A stretch of 64,000 bases of DNA. Origin: Proteus penneri (GTDB lineage: Bacteria > Pseudomonadota > Gammaproteobacteria > Enterobacterales > Enterobacteriaceae). The notes below the pieces were generated by a model. It did not search any database, was not told the origin of the DNA, and saw only the letters and a program-made list of their open reading frames with translations. The position numbers and the translations under genes are program-made. Shown here piece by piece: positions 1 to 9,520 of the stretch (position 1 is the first letter of the stretch; every line of letters starts with the position of its first letter). The stretch covers positions 124,001-188,000 of the forward strand of contig NZ_PHFJ01000002.1 in the NCBI RefSeq assembly GCF_003144535.1. The letters are read 5' to 3'.

Positions 1-1099
1 TAGAGTCATGAAAACCTGAAATAATGACATTCTTTACTGTTGAAGAAACTCGATAACTCTGATGCAAGGCATTACTGACATAACCAATATGGCGTTTAAT
101 CTCCCATATTGTTTCACCACTGCCTCTTTTGCGGCCAAATAGTGTTAAGTCATTGCTGTAACCTTGAGGGTGATCACCTGTAATCAAACTTAATAACGTC
201 GATTTCCCTGCACCATTAGGGCCTAAAATCTACCAATGTTGCTGAGGTTTTACCTCCCAGCTTAAATGGTGAAGAACAGGTTTGTCGTTATAGCTCACTA
301 CGCCATTTTTTAGCACGATAGGGGAAAGTGTCGGTGATAATTGAGGAATAGCATCTGGTAGATCTTGCTCAGGTAATGTGAGATTTTCCAGCGTTTCACT
401 GTGAGATAATTGCCCTATTACAGAGTCAGATAACACCTGTTCTTTCTCACCGTTGGCGACTAATTCGCAATTAATTAGTAGACCTGCATACTGAATAAAG
501 TCAGGAATATCATTAAAACGATTTAAAATCAGTATGATAGTAAGATTTTGTTGATGTAATAGAGTTAGTAACTCATTTAAAGCGCGGCGAGAATCAACAT
601 CTAAGCCATCAAAAGGCTCATCTAAAATAATCAAATCTGGTTTGTTCATTAAAAGCTGAATAAGTAATACTTTCCGAGACTCACCAGTAGAAAGATATTT
701 AAATCGTCTTGATAGCAAGTATTCAATACCAAATTGTTTTGCTAATAAAAAGCATCTGTCATCATCTTTTACCTGCATTTGAATAACTTGAGCTACGGTT
801 AAGCCAGTGTCTTCTTCACCTTCACTTAATAAATCTGTGTTATTACGACGCCACTCTTCTTCAATCATTTTTTGTAGTTTTTCAAAAGAGAGGCTAATTG
901 GACGAGAAAATGTATTGATAAACTCACCAGAGAGCAAAATACCTTCTTGGCATAATGCATTTGCTAAGGCAGTTTTGCCACTTCCATTACTGCCTACAAA
1001 TGCCCAACTGTCACCTTCGTTTATGACTAAATTGTCAATTTGTAAACAGAGTTTATCGCTTAAGCGAAATTGTGTTTTGTTGAGTTGCAAGTGTTTCAT
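1..1099 (-). pseudogene. modF: modF, ATP-binding protein, interrupted by an in-frame stop and cut by the window edge
   Basis: ModF is a cytoplasmic protein with two ABC ATPase domains, encoded after modE in E. coli. Translation starts at ATG 1097-1099 (MKHLQLNK). The first ATPase domain is intact, with Walker A GSNGSGKT, signature LSTGESRK and Walker B LIILDEPFDGLD. After PQQHW the frame meets TAG at 230-232, where the E. coli protein has Gln. Past the stop the same frame stays open to base 1 and encodes the second Walker A (GPNGAGKST) and very ModF-like sequence (TGDHPQGYSNDLTLFG). A single C-to-T change (CAG to TAG) explains this. A truncated 289-residue single-domain product is possible. 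The rest of the gene lies outside the window. A sequencing error cannot be excluded. Confidence 0.85.
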
Positions 1100-1138
1100 T
1101 ATTATTAGCCTTGTTTTTTTAATGTAAGCTAAGTGCAA

Positions 1139-1292
1139 GTTAAGTATCTAGCAATATAGGGTTAATAGAAACTTGTCAATATTTGCTGAAAGAACGTTTT
1201 CCACAAGTATTATACACCTACTATTTAATGATAACCTTTAAAATGCGTTTCCTATGTAAATATATAAACATCTTTTTAAGGATGATTTATAT
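1139..1292. other. divergent intergenic region between modF and cdiB
   Basis: This AT-rich stretch separates the minus-strand modF start from cdiB. It should carry the cdiBA promoter, but no convincing -35/-10 pair stands out. It is the left junction of the CDI island. No target-site duplication or tRNA end is visible. Confidence 0.4.
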
Positions 1293-2837
1293 ATGCATAA
1301 ATTTAAAAAAATTCACCTATTCTGCTTTGTACTTTTACTCTTTAGTAAAAATAGTTTTTCTTTGAATAATGAAAGTGTAAATAACAATTGCTTTCTTATT
1401 AATAAAATTGATCTGATAGGAAGCAATTTATTAGATTATAGAAGTAAATCTAAAATAATTTCACCATATCTACAACAATGTTTAACATCAAATAAGATAA
1501 AAAAGATAGCTGAATTAATTACTCATAATTATATTAAAAAAGGTTATGTCACATCGCAAGCAATAATTGAAGAGCAAGAGATTTCCAATCATAAATTAGT
1601 AATAAAGATTATTGAAGGCAGAATAAAAGATATTTCTATCAATGGTGTTTCTTCTAGATTGGTCGATATTATTTTTCCTTCATTTAAAGGAGCGATTTTA
1701 AATCTACGAGAGTTAGAACATGGGTTAGAACAACTTAATCGATTAACAACATCACAATATACATTAGATATAAAACCAAGCGATAGTGTGGGATATTCTT
1801 CTATTTTTATTGTTCAAAACAATAAAAAAACGCCTTTTAAAAATCAATTAATCGTTGATAATTCAGGTGATAAAATAACAGGTGAAATTCTATTAGCGAA
1901 TACTACAACCATAGATTCATTATTTGGATTGGGTGAACAATGGGGTTTTTCACTAAGTTCAAATATAGATTTTTCTCGTGCTCACTATTCTCGCTCTTAT
2001 TCTGCAAGTGTGAATATTCCTTATGGTTATTGGTTTTATCAATATCAATTATTCCATAGTCAATCCTCTTATCCTTTTCAAAGTCAGAATGCTCAGTATA
2101 GTTATAAAAACAAAAATAGAAATCAACAATTTGATATTAGCCGTTTAGTCTATCGTAATAATAAACAACGAATAACCCTAAAGGGGACATTAAAACATAA
2201 AAAAGCAAAAACACAATTAGCTCAACAAAAATTATTAATAAGTAGCCCCACATTAACTTCTTTATTATTCAGCCCACAATATAGTTTACATTTCGATAGA
2301 GGATATTTAACGATTAATCCAATGATAGAAGTGGGACTTTCTTTTTTGGGGGCATCACCTGATTATATTGCTGATAATTCACCTCGTAGTCATTATCGAA
2401 AGCTAAGCATAAATTTAAGCTATCAACATTTATTATTTAATAAACTTTCCTATATTACGTCATTTTATGGACAATATACGCAAGATAATCTTTATAGTAT
2501 AGAAAAACTAGCAATTGATGGAATAAAAGCAGTTCGTGGATATAAAGAATCAAAATTGAATGCGAATAGCGGGTTTTATTGGCGTAATGAAATCAATATA
2601 TCACCAATAAATTTTTTTTTAGGAAAGTGGAATTTTATTTTTGCGCTTGATTATGGTGTTGCTCATTCAGATAAATATGAAACAAAGAAGAGTGAAATAA
2701 TTGGAAGTGCAATAGGTGCTTCTTTTTATCACTCTATTTTTTCCTCTCAAATATTAATTAATAAACCTATGTTTTATCCCACATCATTAAAGCCCGATCA
2801 CTGGTCTTTATTTTGGTCTGTTTCTTTTGCTATTTAA
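1293..2837 (+). CDS. cdiB: CdiB, two-partner secretion outer-membrane transporter
   Basis: This 514-residue TpsB/Omp85-type protein exports CdiA across the outer membrane. It has a signal peptide (residues 1 to about 24, hydrophobic core FCFVLLLF). About 150 residues of POTRA-like sequence follow, including IIEGRIKDISING. The rest is a beta-barrel rich in alternating aromatic residues, with the conserved L6-loop motif VRGY at 414-417. Family members are usually 550-590 residues, so this one is short. The start is ATG 1293 with AAGGA 10 bases upstream. cdiA follows after 15 bases, so the two are surely co-transcribed. The gene is much more AT-rich than the flanking mod genes, in line with horizontal acquisition. 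Confidence 0.9.
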   Translation: MHKFKKIHLFCFVLLLFSKNSFSLNNESVNNNCFLINKIDLIGSNLLDYRSKSKIISPYLQQCLTSNKIKKIAELITHNYIKKGYVTSQAIIEEQEISNHKLVIKIIEGRIKDISINGVSSRLVDIIFPSFKGAILNLRELEHGLEQLNRLTTSQYTLDIKPSDSVGYSSIFIVQNNKKTPFKNQLIVDNSGDKITGEILLANTTTIDSLFGLGEQWGFSLSSNIDFSRAHYSRSYSASVNIPYGYWFYQYQLFHSQSSYPFQSQNAQYSYKNKNRNQQFDISRLVYRNNKQRITLKGTLKHKKAKTQLAQQKLLISSPTLTSLLFSPQYSLHFDRGYLTINPMIEVGLSFLGASPDYIADNSPRSHYRKLSINLSYQHLLFNKLSYITSFYGQYTQDNLYSIEKLAIDGIKAVRGYKESKLNANSGFYWRNEINISPINFFLGKWNFIFALDYGVAHSDKYETKKSEIIGSAIGASFYHSIFSSQILINKPMFYPTSLKPDHWSLFWSVSFAI

Positions 2838-2852
2838 AGTTTGGAGGTTTAT

Positions 2853-5800
2853 ATGCACGAAAAGGATATCTCTCGAAAACAGCGCTTAATTGGCTATAGC
2901 ATTATTTATTTAACCGCTATTTATCCATTACACCCTGCTTGGAGTTCTGCGATAACTCCATCAGATAAAACAATAAAAATAAGTCAGCAAAATACCGTTC
3001 CTATTATTAATATTACAACACCTAATAATGTTGGTATTTCTCATAATCAATTTCACTCCTTTAATGTCGGTAAACAAGGTGTTGTACTGAATAATGCAAC
3101 AACCGCTGTTAATACACAATTAGCCAACCAAGTGAATGCCAATACCAATTTAAAAGGTAATGCAGCTAATTTAATTATTAATGAAGTGGTGGGAAATGGG
3201 CGTTCACAATTATTAGGTAAATTAGAAATTGCAGGACAACAAGCAGATGTTTTAATTGCCAATCCAAATGGCATTACTTGTGATGAATGTTCATTTATTA
3301 ATACTCCAGCAATTACGCTCACAACAGGAAAACCTCTTTTTAATCCTCAAGGTGCTTATTCGGCAATAGAAGTGAAAAAAGGTGATGTTGTTATTGGCAC
3401 GAAAGGTATAGATTTTCAAGATCAGAATTATGCTGACATTATTAGCCGTAGTATTGAGTTAAACGGGAAAATAAATGCTAAAAACCTTTCTTTAATGCAA
3501 GGAAATAACCGTATTGATTTTGAAAAAGGAACAGTAAATAACCTTATTGGAGAAGGCATAAAGCCAACAATTTCTATTGATACGAAAGCACTGGGTGGAA
3601 TGTATGCCAACCAAATCAGGCTAGTCAGTACAGAAAAAGGGGTTGGCGTTAATTTAAGTGGTATTCAAACAAATAAAAATAGTGTGAATTTAACGGTTGA
3701 TGGAAAAATTACCTTTAATGGCAATATTCAATCTGAACAAGATATTAATGTTAGCAGTAAAGAACTACAAATTAATAGTAATGCAAAATTAAAAGCAAAA
3801 AGGGATATTACTTTAGCATCTAACACATTAACTAATCATAGTGAAATTATCTCAGAAAAAGATATGCGTTTATTTGCAGATAAACTCACTAATAAAGGTG
3901 AAAAGGCACTTATTCAGGCAAAAAATAATTTATGGATACAAAAAAATGCGCAGGGTGATCCTAGTAGTTTAATTGAAAATCAATCAGCCACAATAAAAAC
4001 AGAAAAAGGTGATTTGATTATTAGAACAAAGAAGTTGGTCAATGAGTCTATTACTCCTTTATTTAAAGAGATACAACAAGAGCCTGATTCTAATCTCTCT
4101 ATAAATATCGGTAATCATCTCCTCTTGCCTTCCAGAAGTCCTACGGATGATTTTCTTTTAGTTATTTTATTCCCTGAATTAAAAGATTTTTCTGATAAAA
4201 AATGGTTTGATATTTTAGATTTAAAAAGTAATGGAGGAGTTAATGTAGAACGCACATTTTTTGAAAAAAGTGATCAATATGTTCCAAGTGTTATTTCTTC
4301 AGGGAATAATTTATATATACAATCTAATGAGTTTATTAATAACAAATCTAGAATTGTTGCAAATAATAATTTAATTGCAACAGGCAGTAATGCGAAATCA
4401 TATTATTATCGTTCTGGATATTTTAATAAATGGGACATGTACTCTCATGATAATGTTAAATTTTATTATCGTGATGATATAATTAAATATAAGCTTGATG
4501 AAGCTAAGTTTAATAAGGTAAGTCATTTCGTACCTTTTGTGAAAACGGGTAGTCATTATGAATTTTCTGTAAATGATGTTTCCGACTATGTAATAAAAGC
4601 AGGTAACAATTTAGTTTTAGATTTTAAAAATAGTATAGATTTAGAACGTAAACTTCCATTTTTAGAAAAAGAAATAAAAAAATTCAGAGGATTATCAGAT
4701 TTTGAAAATACTATATTAGCTAAAAATATATTATTAAATGCTAATAATGTGAATATTTCTTTAAATTTAACAGCGAAAGATTCCTTATCTATTATTGCTG
4801 ATGAAAATATAAATATAACTAATTCAGAGTTGTTAGCTGATGAAAATATAAGTTTGACAGCGACTGATGCTATAAATTTTGAGAATATAGATGTAGCTGC
4901 AAAATATTTTTCTACTACAACTAAAAAGGGAGATATTAGTCATTTATTTAATCCCACTACCTTTTATACTCTAAAAGGTATTAAATCACCATATATTGAT
5001 ATTTCTAAAAAAATAGATTTTCATTCTGGAAAAAATATTTACATTTCAAATGTAATAATTAATAAACCTAATGAAATAAATTTATCTGCACTAGAAGATA
5101 TTAAAATAAATCGTGATGAATCTTTTCTTTTTAATTTAGTACCTTTTATTAGAGATAGTGGATATATTCCGGGCTTTTTAATTAACATGGGGGTTTGGGA
5201 AAGTAATAACAATATCGTTTTTACTTCAGGTAAAGATATTATCAGTCAAGGAATAAAATATCATAGTGATAAAGCCATAACTTTCAATGCCGGACAGGAT
5301 ATTTTCCTTGCCTCCAAATCAATAAAAGAAGCCGATCCTTTCTTTAGTGATGTTTATTATCCTCAATTACAATCTAAGTTATTTTCAGACAATAACCTTA
5401 TTTTAAATGCCGCTCGTGATATTGACTTAAGTTCAACCGTATTAAATTCAAAAGATAAAGTCATTGTATTAGCAGGTAGAAATATAAAACTGGGTGCAAA
5501 TGCTTATTCTGCTATTACAGATCCTCACGAAGATGCTCAAGATATTCAGTATGCCACATCTGCTATTACGGGAAATAAAGGTATTTCTATTGCGTCATCA
5601 GGCACTTTAATCACAGAAGGAAGTTCACTTAAATCAGAGGGTGATGTCACTATTTCAAGTAGTGGCAATATTCAATTGGGATCACTGCAAACACATTTTC
5701 GTAAAGAGTCGGGTTCTGAGTTAGAAGATCTTCGCAAACAAATAAGTACGGAAATTAATAGTGGTAATAATCTAACTCTATTATCTGAAGGCAGTATTTT

Positions 5801-8219
5801 ATTTCAAGCATCAAGATTAACTGCTAATAAAGAGATGGATATCGCCGCTAAAGGTGGTTTTCTTTACGCGCAAGCAATGGAAGAGTCGAGTTATTACGAA
5901 GAGGAAAAGAAAAAATGTAATAGGTGGACTTTGTGTATTACTAAAAAGAAATATACAAAAACATTTTATAATACCAATAATAAAGTTACCGAATTTATTG
6001 CTAATGGCGATATTAATTTATTTGCTAAAGATGATATTACCTTAGAAGCAAGTAAACTAGAAACTGCTAAGAATGCAAAATTAACCAGTAAAACAGGAAA
6101 AGTTAATTTTAGAGCAGTAAAAAATACGGCATTTAAACAAGTTATTACTCATTCAAAAGATATTTATATTACTCAGCGTGATCAGGGATACACCAAAGGA
6201 ATATGGGTGTTACCTGAACTCTATATTGGCGGAAAGCTCACAATTGATGCCCCAAAAGGCATATCTGCGGATATTAAGGCTAAGAAAAAAGAATCACTAG
6301 AACAAGCATTAACTGTTTTAAGTAATACACCAGAATATGCTTGGCTTAACGCTCTCCAACAGCAAGAAAATATTAATTGGAATTTAGTTAAAGACACTTA
6401 TTCCAGTTGGAATGATAAAACTCAGCAATTAAATCCGGTTGTTGGTGCCGTTATTGCCATCGCGGTAGGGGTCGCAACTTACGGTACTGCCACGGCGGCA
6501 ACCATTGGTGGAATGGCAAGTGAAGCTACTATTGCGGCAGGGGCTTCAGCAAGCGTGGCTTCAACGGCATCGGTTGCAGCACAAGCAGGTTTTGCTTCTT
6601 TAGTTTCGCAAGCGACTGTCTCTTTAGCTGAAAACCGAGGCAATATCTCAAAAACACTTGAATCACTCGGCCGTAGTGATACCGCTAAATCTATTGTTAC
6701 AAGTATGGTGGTTGCAGGGGCATTGCAAGGTCTTGACCAATTTATGGGTTGGGATCAGGCAATCCAAGGAGGAACTTTACCCTCAACAGGCAAGTTATTG
6801 CTTACTGATAATGCCACATGGAATCAAGTTGCACAGCGTGTCGCCTCGCATTCAGTTGTTAGCTCAACACTGGGTACGGCAATTCAAGGCGGTAGTTTTA
6901 TTGATAATTTTAAAACCGCGTTATTAAGCAATATTGGCAGTCAATTCCATGCAGAAGGTGCCAATCTAATTGGTGATAACGGTGCCGTATTAGGGCATGC
7001 GGGAAAGGTGTTAAGTCATGGTGTCGTTGCAGGTATTAGTGCAGAAATTGCAGGAGGCAGTGTTACTGGTGCAGTAGCAGGCGCCTTGGCGGCAGAGATA
7101 GCGGCGATATCACTCAACGATAATCTAATTAAGACAGAGCAGTGGCGAGAACAGCAAGCTCAGAGAAGCCGTCTAGTTGGTGCTTTGGCTGGTTTACTAG
7201 CAACAGGTAAAGCGGAAGGCGTTATTAGTGCAGCTAATTCAGCAGAGTTAGTAGAACGTTATAATCGACAACTTCATTTAGAAGAAACAAAAGCAATTAA
7301 TAAATTAGCCAATGGAGATAAAAATAAATTAGAGCGCTTATTAGCTGCGTCTTGTCGAAAAGTTTATTGCGTTGCTCAAGAATCATTAGATTCATCTGAA
7401 AGAAATTATTATGAATCTTTAATGAAAAAATATCCATATACACATGTGGAAGATTCATTACTTTCAGATTATTGGATCACAAAAGAGAAAACTAGGATAG
7501 GTGGAAATTATCCCTTATTTAGTGGTTATGAAAAAATCAAATTATTTACTTACACTGAAGCCGATAAATTAACAGATAGTGAAACATTTTCAAAAAATCA
7601 ATGGATTGAAAATGCGAGTAAATTTACTGGATGGGATAAAAAAACACTTGAAAACTTAACTTCAGTAATTGCAATAGGTGCATCAATAACTAGGCGTAAT
7701 GGTAATAGAATTTATGGTCCAATAAGTTTTAATGCCAATAAAACGCAGTTTATACCAATAAATGATATTTATTTTATTGACAAATCAGGAAATAAAATCA
7801 CAATGCAATGGATGTACCAAGGTACAATAGTAGAGCAAGGAATGACATTTGAGAATTACATTGGTCTATCAAATAAACGACTGACACGATTACATCTTAA
7901 CGCCAAAACATTTGACTATTATGATGGTAATACAGGTGAATATATTAGTGTAAAGACATTGAATACCCAAACAGCCTCAAGAATTAAAAATCCAAAATCA
8001 ATAGAAAATACATTAAATACATATATTTCAAAAATAGATAGTTATAATGGTGATGGACGTGGAACTACAGAAATTTATAAAAAAGATGTAAAGTTAAAAA
8101 CATTAGAATTAGGAGTTCCAGAAAAAACCACTAAAGAACAATGGGATGCTATTAATGATTCTATCAAAAATGCATCATCAAAAAATATAAAAGTTAATAT
8201 TACAATTATTGAGGAATAG
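2853..8219 (+). CDS. cdiA: CdiA, filamentous hemagglutinin-type CDI effector with C-terminal nuclease-like toxin
   Basis: The start is ATG 2853 (MHEKDIS), chosen because GGAGG at 2843-2847 sits five bases before it; a TTG four codons earlier overlaps that site. Order of parts in the 1788 residues: signal peptide (about 1-34); TPS secretion domain with NPNGI (137-141) and a CDEC cysteine pair; beta-helical FHA repeats; a repeat-poor, Tyr-rich stretch (about 400-620) that may be the receptor-binding part; more repeats; an Ala/Gly-rich DUF637-like segment (about 1190-1370); a pretoxin marker ELVERYNRQLH (about 1460) replacing the VENN motif; and the toxin. The last 120 residues (FDYYD ... ISVKTLNTQT ... 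GVPEKTTKEQW) resemble CDI nucleases of PD-(D/E)XK type. That assignment is from memory. The protein is short for CdiA. Confidence 0.88.
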   Translation: MHEKDISRKQRLIGYSIIYLTAIYPLHPAWSSAITPSDKTIKISQQNTVPIINITTPNNVGISHNQFHSFNVGKQGVVLNNATTAVNTQLANQVNANTNLKGNAANLIINEVVGNGRSQLLGKLEIAGQQADVLIANPNGITCDECSFINTPAITLTTGKPLFNPQGAYSAIEVKKGDVVIGTKGIDFQDQNYADIISRSIELNGKINAKNLSLMQGNNRIDFEKGTVNNLIGEGIKPTISIDTKALGGMYANQIRLVSTEKGVGVNLSGIQTNKNSVNLTVDGKITFNGNIQSEQDINVSSKELQINSNAKLKAKRDITLASNTLTNHSEIISEKDMRLFADKLTNKGEKALIQAKNNLWIQKNAQGDPSSLIENQSATIKTEKGDLIIRTKKLVNESITPLFKEIQQEPDSNLSINIGNHLLLPSRSPTDDFLLVILFPELKDFSDKKWFDILDLKSNGGVNVERTFFEKSDQYVPSVISSGNNLYIQSNEFINNKSRIVANNNLIATGSNAKSYYYRSGYFNKWDMYSHDNVKFYYRDDIIKYKLDEAKFNKVSHFVPFVKTGSHYEFSVNDVSDYVIKAGNNLVLDFKNSIDLERKLPFLEKEIKKFRGLSDFENTILAKNILLNANNVNISLNLTAKDSLSIIADENINITNSELLADENISLTATDAINFENIDVAAKYFSTTTKKGDISHLFNPTTFYTLKGIKSPYIDISKKIDFHSGKNIYISNVIINKPNEINLSALEDIKINRDESFLFNLVPFIRDSGYIPGFLINMGVWESNNNIVFTSGKDIISQGIKYHSDKAITFNAGQDIFLASKSIKEADPFFSDVYYPQLQSKLFSDNNLILNAARDIDLSSTVLNSKDKVIVLAGRNIKLGANAYSAITDPHEDAQDIQYATSAITGNKGISIASSGTLITEGSSLKSEGDVTISSSGNIQLGSLQTHFRKESGSELEDLRKQISTEINSGNNLTLLSEGSILFQASRLTANKEMDIAAKGGFLYAQAMEESSYYEEEKKKCNRWTLCITKKKYTKTFYNTNNKVTEFIANGDINLFAKDDITLEASKLETAKNAKLTSKTGKVNFRAVKNTAFKQVITHSKDIYITQRDQGYTKGIWVLPELYIGGKLTIDAPKGISADIKAKKKESLEQALTVLSNTPEYAWLNALQQQENINWNLVKDTYSSWNDKTQQLNPVVGAVIAIAVGVATYGTATAATIGGMASEATIAAGASASVASTASVAAQAGFASLVSQATVSLAENRGNISKTLESLGRSDTAKSIVTSMVVAGALQGLDQFMGWDQAIQGGTLPSTGKLLLTDNATWNQVAQRVASHSVVSSTLGTAIQGGSFIDNFKTALLSNIGSQFHAEGANLIGDNGAVLGHAGKVLSHGVVAGISAEIAGGSVTGAVAGALAAEIAAISLNDNLIKTEQWREQQAQRSRLVGALAGLLATGKAEGVISAANSAELVERYNRQLHLEETKAINKLANGDKNKLERLLAASCRKVYCVAQESLDSSERNYYESLMKKYPYTHVEDSLLSDYWITKEKTRIGGNYPLFSGYEKIKLFTYTEADKLTDSETFSKNQWIENASKFTGWDKKTLENLTSVIAIGASITRRNGNRIYGPISFNANKTQFIPINDIYFIDKSGNKITMQWMYQGTIVEQGMTFENYIGLSNKRLTRLHLNAKTFDYYDGNTGEYISVKTLNTQTASRIKNPKSIENTLNTYISKIDSYNGDGRGTTEIYKKDVKLKTLELGVPEKTTKEQWDAINDSIKNASSKNIKVNITIIEE

Positions 8220-8222
8220 TAT

Positions 8223-8729
8223 ATGTTTAAATTAAAAAATAATAAATTAAGAGCGAGTGTTTATTATAATGATGCTCATTATATTTTATTAACTTTTTCT
8301 GGCCACTCTATCTATATAATGGATCTAAAAAAAGGCTATAAAGTTTTACCTAATGATATTCTTGATGAAGAATTAGGTTATTATGCAAAAGTCGCACTGA
8401 TTAAGAGCGAACAGATTAAAGGAAATTCAGATAAGTTTCATCAAATGTATAATGATAAAAAAACTTATCAAGATTGGATAAAAAAAATAATCAAAGAGTA
8501 TGATTATAAAAATAAAACAGCACTTTTTAATAATATGAATAGATGTAGCTTAGAGCTTACAGATGATGAAATTACTATTAGTCCTCTAAACCATTTACGT
8601 ATGGATCATTGGGTAGGTGAGGGAATACCCGATAGTGCAATTATTACATTAAAAACCAATTGTAGTGACGAGGATTTAGGTGCCTCAATAAAAGAAGCTT
8701 TTACGCGTTGTATTAGTCGTAGAGTTTAA
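8223..8729 (+). CDS. cdiI: CdiI immunity protein for the adjacent CdiA toxin
   Basis: This 168-residue cytoplasmic protein begins three bases after the cdiA stop, with GAGGA at 8211-8215 inside the end of cdiA as its ribosome binding site. That layout is typical of a cognate immunity gene. The C-terminus (SDEDLGASIKEAFTRC) matches the pattern of CdiI/DUF1436-type immunity proteins as I recall them. Position and spacing make it the antidote to the CdiA nuclease-like toxin. Two damaged relatives lie downstream, at 9792-10300 and at 10946-11144 with 11953-12176. A terminator hairpin follows at 8743-8781. Confidence 0.8.
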   Translation: MFKLKNNKLRASVYYNDAHYILLTFSGHSIYIMDLKKGYKVLPNDILDEELGYYAKVALIKSEQIKGNSDKFHQMYNDKKTYQDWIKKIIKEYDYKNKTALFNNMNRCSLELTDDEITISPLNHLRMDHWVGEGIPDSAIITLKTNCSDEDLGASIKEAFTRCISRRV

Positions 8730-8895
8730 ATGGATACTAAATAAAACCACCTTATGCTAATTATGTGTAAGGTGATTTTTTATTATATGAATTTATCTAT
8801 GAGTAATAATCAATTAATAAATCATTTACATTCTATCTATCCAGAACTTTTTATCAATATCCATAAAATAAAGGGGTATTCTGATGATGAGATAA
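8723..8895 (+). repeat. 173-bp direct repeat, copy 1
   Basis: The segment spans the cdiI stop, the terminator and the first codons of the SUKH gene. It aligns without gaps to 9343-9515 at a constant offset of 620 bases, with about 14 differences counted by eye. It is likely the product of unequal recombination between modules. Confidence 0.85.
8743..8781 (+). terminator. Rho-independent terminator after cdiI
   Basis: AAAACCACCTTA (8743-8754) pairs with TAAGGTGATTTT (8768-8779) with one mismatch, followed by a T run. It would end the cdiBAI transcript. The descending arm also contains AAGGTGA, the likely ribosome binding site of the next gene. Confidence 0.75.
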
Positions 8896-9326
8896 GAAAA
8901 ATTGAACGTTTATATCGTATTAATGTAACAGAGCAATTATATGATTTTCTAAGTTGTATGGGGCGTTGCAGTGGTGGTTTCTTTGGTGATTCCTCGTTGT
9001 TATTTTACCGTAATAGTTTCTCTGTTAGAGATCATGTGCAGTTTCAAATAGGTAGTTGTTCTGAGCTTTGTGGCATACAAAAACACGATTTATTAGATCA
9101 AAAACCTTTCTTTTTTTCGATAGAGTCAGAAACGCAATATCTATTTTTATTAACTTATTCAGATAATCCAAATAAAGTTTATCAGTATGATGAAAATGAA
9201 GAAGTGATAAAAAATACTCATTGGGATTTTAATGATTATCTAATGTATTTAATAGATAAATCAACAAGAAAGAATATAAATAATATTTTAAAATATGATT
9301 TTATTGGTGAGTTGATTGAAATCTAA
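8787..9326 (+). CDS. SUKH (SMI1/KNR4) family immunity protein
   Basis: The product is about 179 residues from ATG 8787, or 175 from ATG 8799 (MSNNQLIN). ATG 8787 is preferred because AAGGTGA (8769-8775) precedes it by 11 bases. The pattern GYSDDEIRKIERLY ... FLSCMGRCSGGFFGDSSLLF is typical of SUKH domains. These act as immunity proteins for many polymorphic nuclease toxins. No matching toxin gene sits directly upstream, so it is an orphan immunity gene. Its first 173 bases with leader are duplicated at 9343-9515. Family assignment is fairly secure; the toxin partner is unknown. Confidence 0.7.
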   Translation: MNLSMSNNQLINHLHSIYPELFINIHKIKGYSDDEIRKIERLYRINVTEQLYDFLSCMGRCSGGFFGDSSLLFYRNSFSVRDHVQFQIGSCSELCGIQKHDLLDQKPFFFSIESETQYLFLLTYSDNPNKVYQYDENEEVIKNTHWDFNDYLMYLIDKSTRKNINNILKYDFIGELIEI

Positions 9327-9342
9327 TGATGTAAAATTATAT

Positions 9343-9515
9343 AGTTTAAATGGGTTATAAATAAAATCACCTTATTCTAATGATGTGTAAGGTGATTTTT
9401 TATCATATGAGTTTATTTATGAAAAATAATCAATTAATAAATGATTTACATTCTATCTATCCAGAAATTCTTATCAATATCCATAAAATAAAGGGGTATT
9501 CTGATGATGAGATAA
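9343..9515 (+). repeat. 173-bp direct repeat, copy 2
   Basis: This is the second copy of 8723-8895. It includes a better-matched version of the same terminator (9363-9374 with 9388-9401). It ends abruptly at GATGAGATAA, where the sequence changes to a toxin fragment. Confidence 0.85.
9363..9401 (+). terminator. Rho-independent terminator, second copy
   Basis: AAAATCACCTTA (9363-9374) pairs perfectly with TAAGGTGATTTT (9388-9399), followed by more T. It lies after the SUKH gene and is the duplicate of the hairpin at 8743-8781. Confidence 0.8.
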
Positions 9516-9520
9516 AGTAG
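9407..9520 (+). pseudogene. truncated 5' end of a duplicated SUKH immunity gene
   Basis: The frame encodes about 37 residues (MSLFMKNNQLIND ... GYSDDEIK) and then stops at TAG 9518-9520. It matches the start of the intact SUKH gene at 8787 until the repeat ends, where it is joined out of frame to a CdiA toxin fragment. It is a recombination scar, not a likely functional protein. Confidence 0.8.

Noticed and set aside
807-1127. Plus-strand 106-residue frame opposite modF
   Set aside because: It lies entirely antisense to clear modF coding sequence and has no ribosome binding site or recognisable motif.
3053-3610. Minus-strand frames inside cdiA
   Set aside because: They are antisense to the conserved TPS secretion domain and look like chance open frames.
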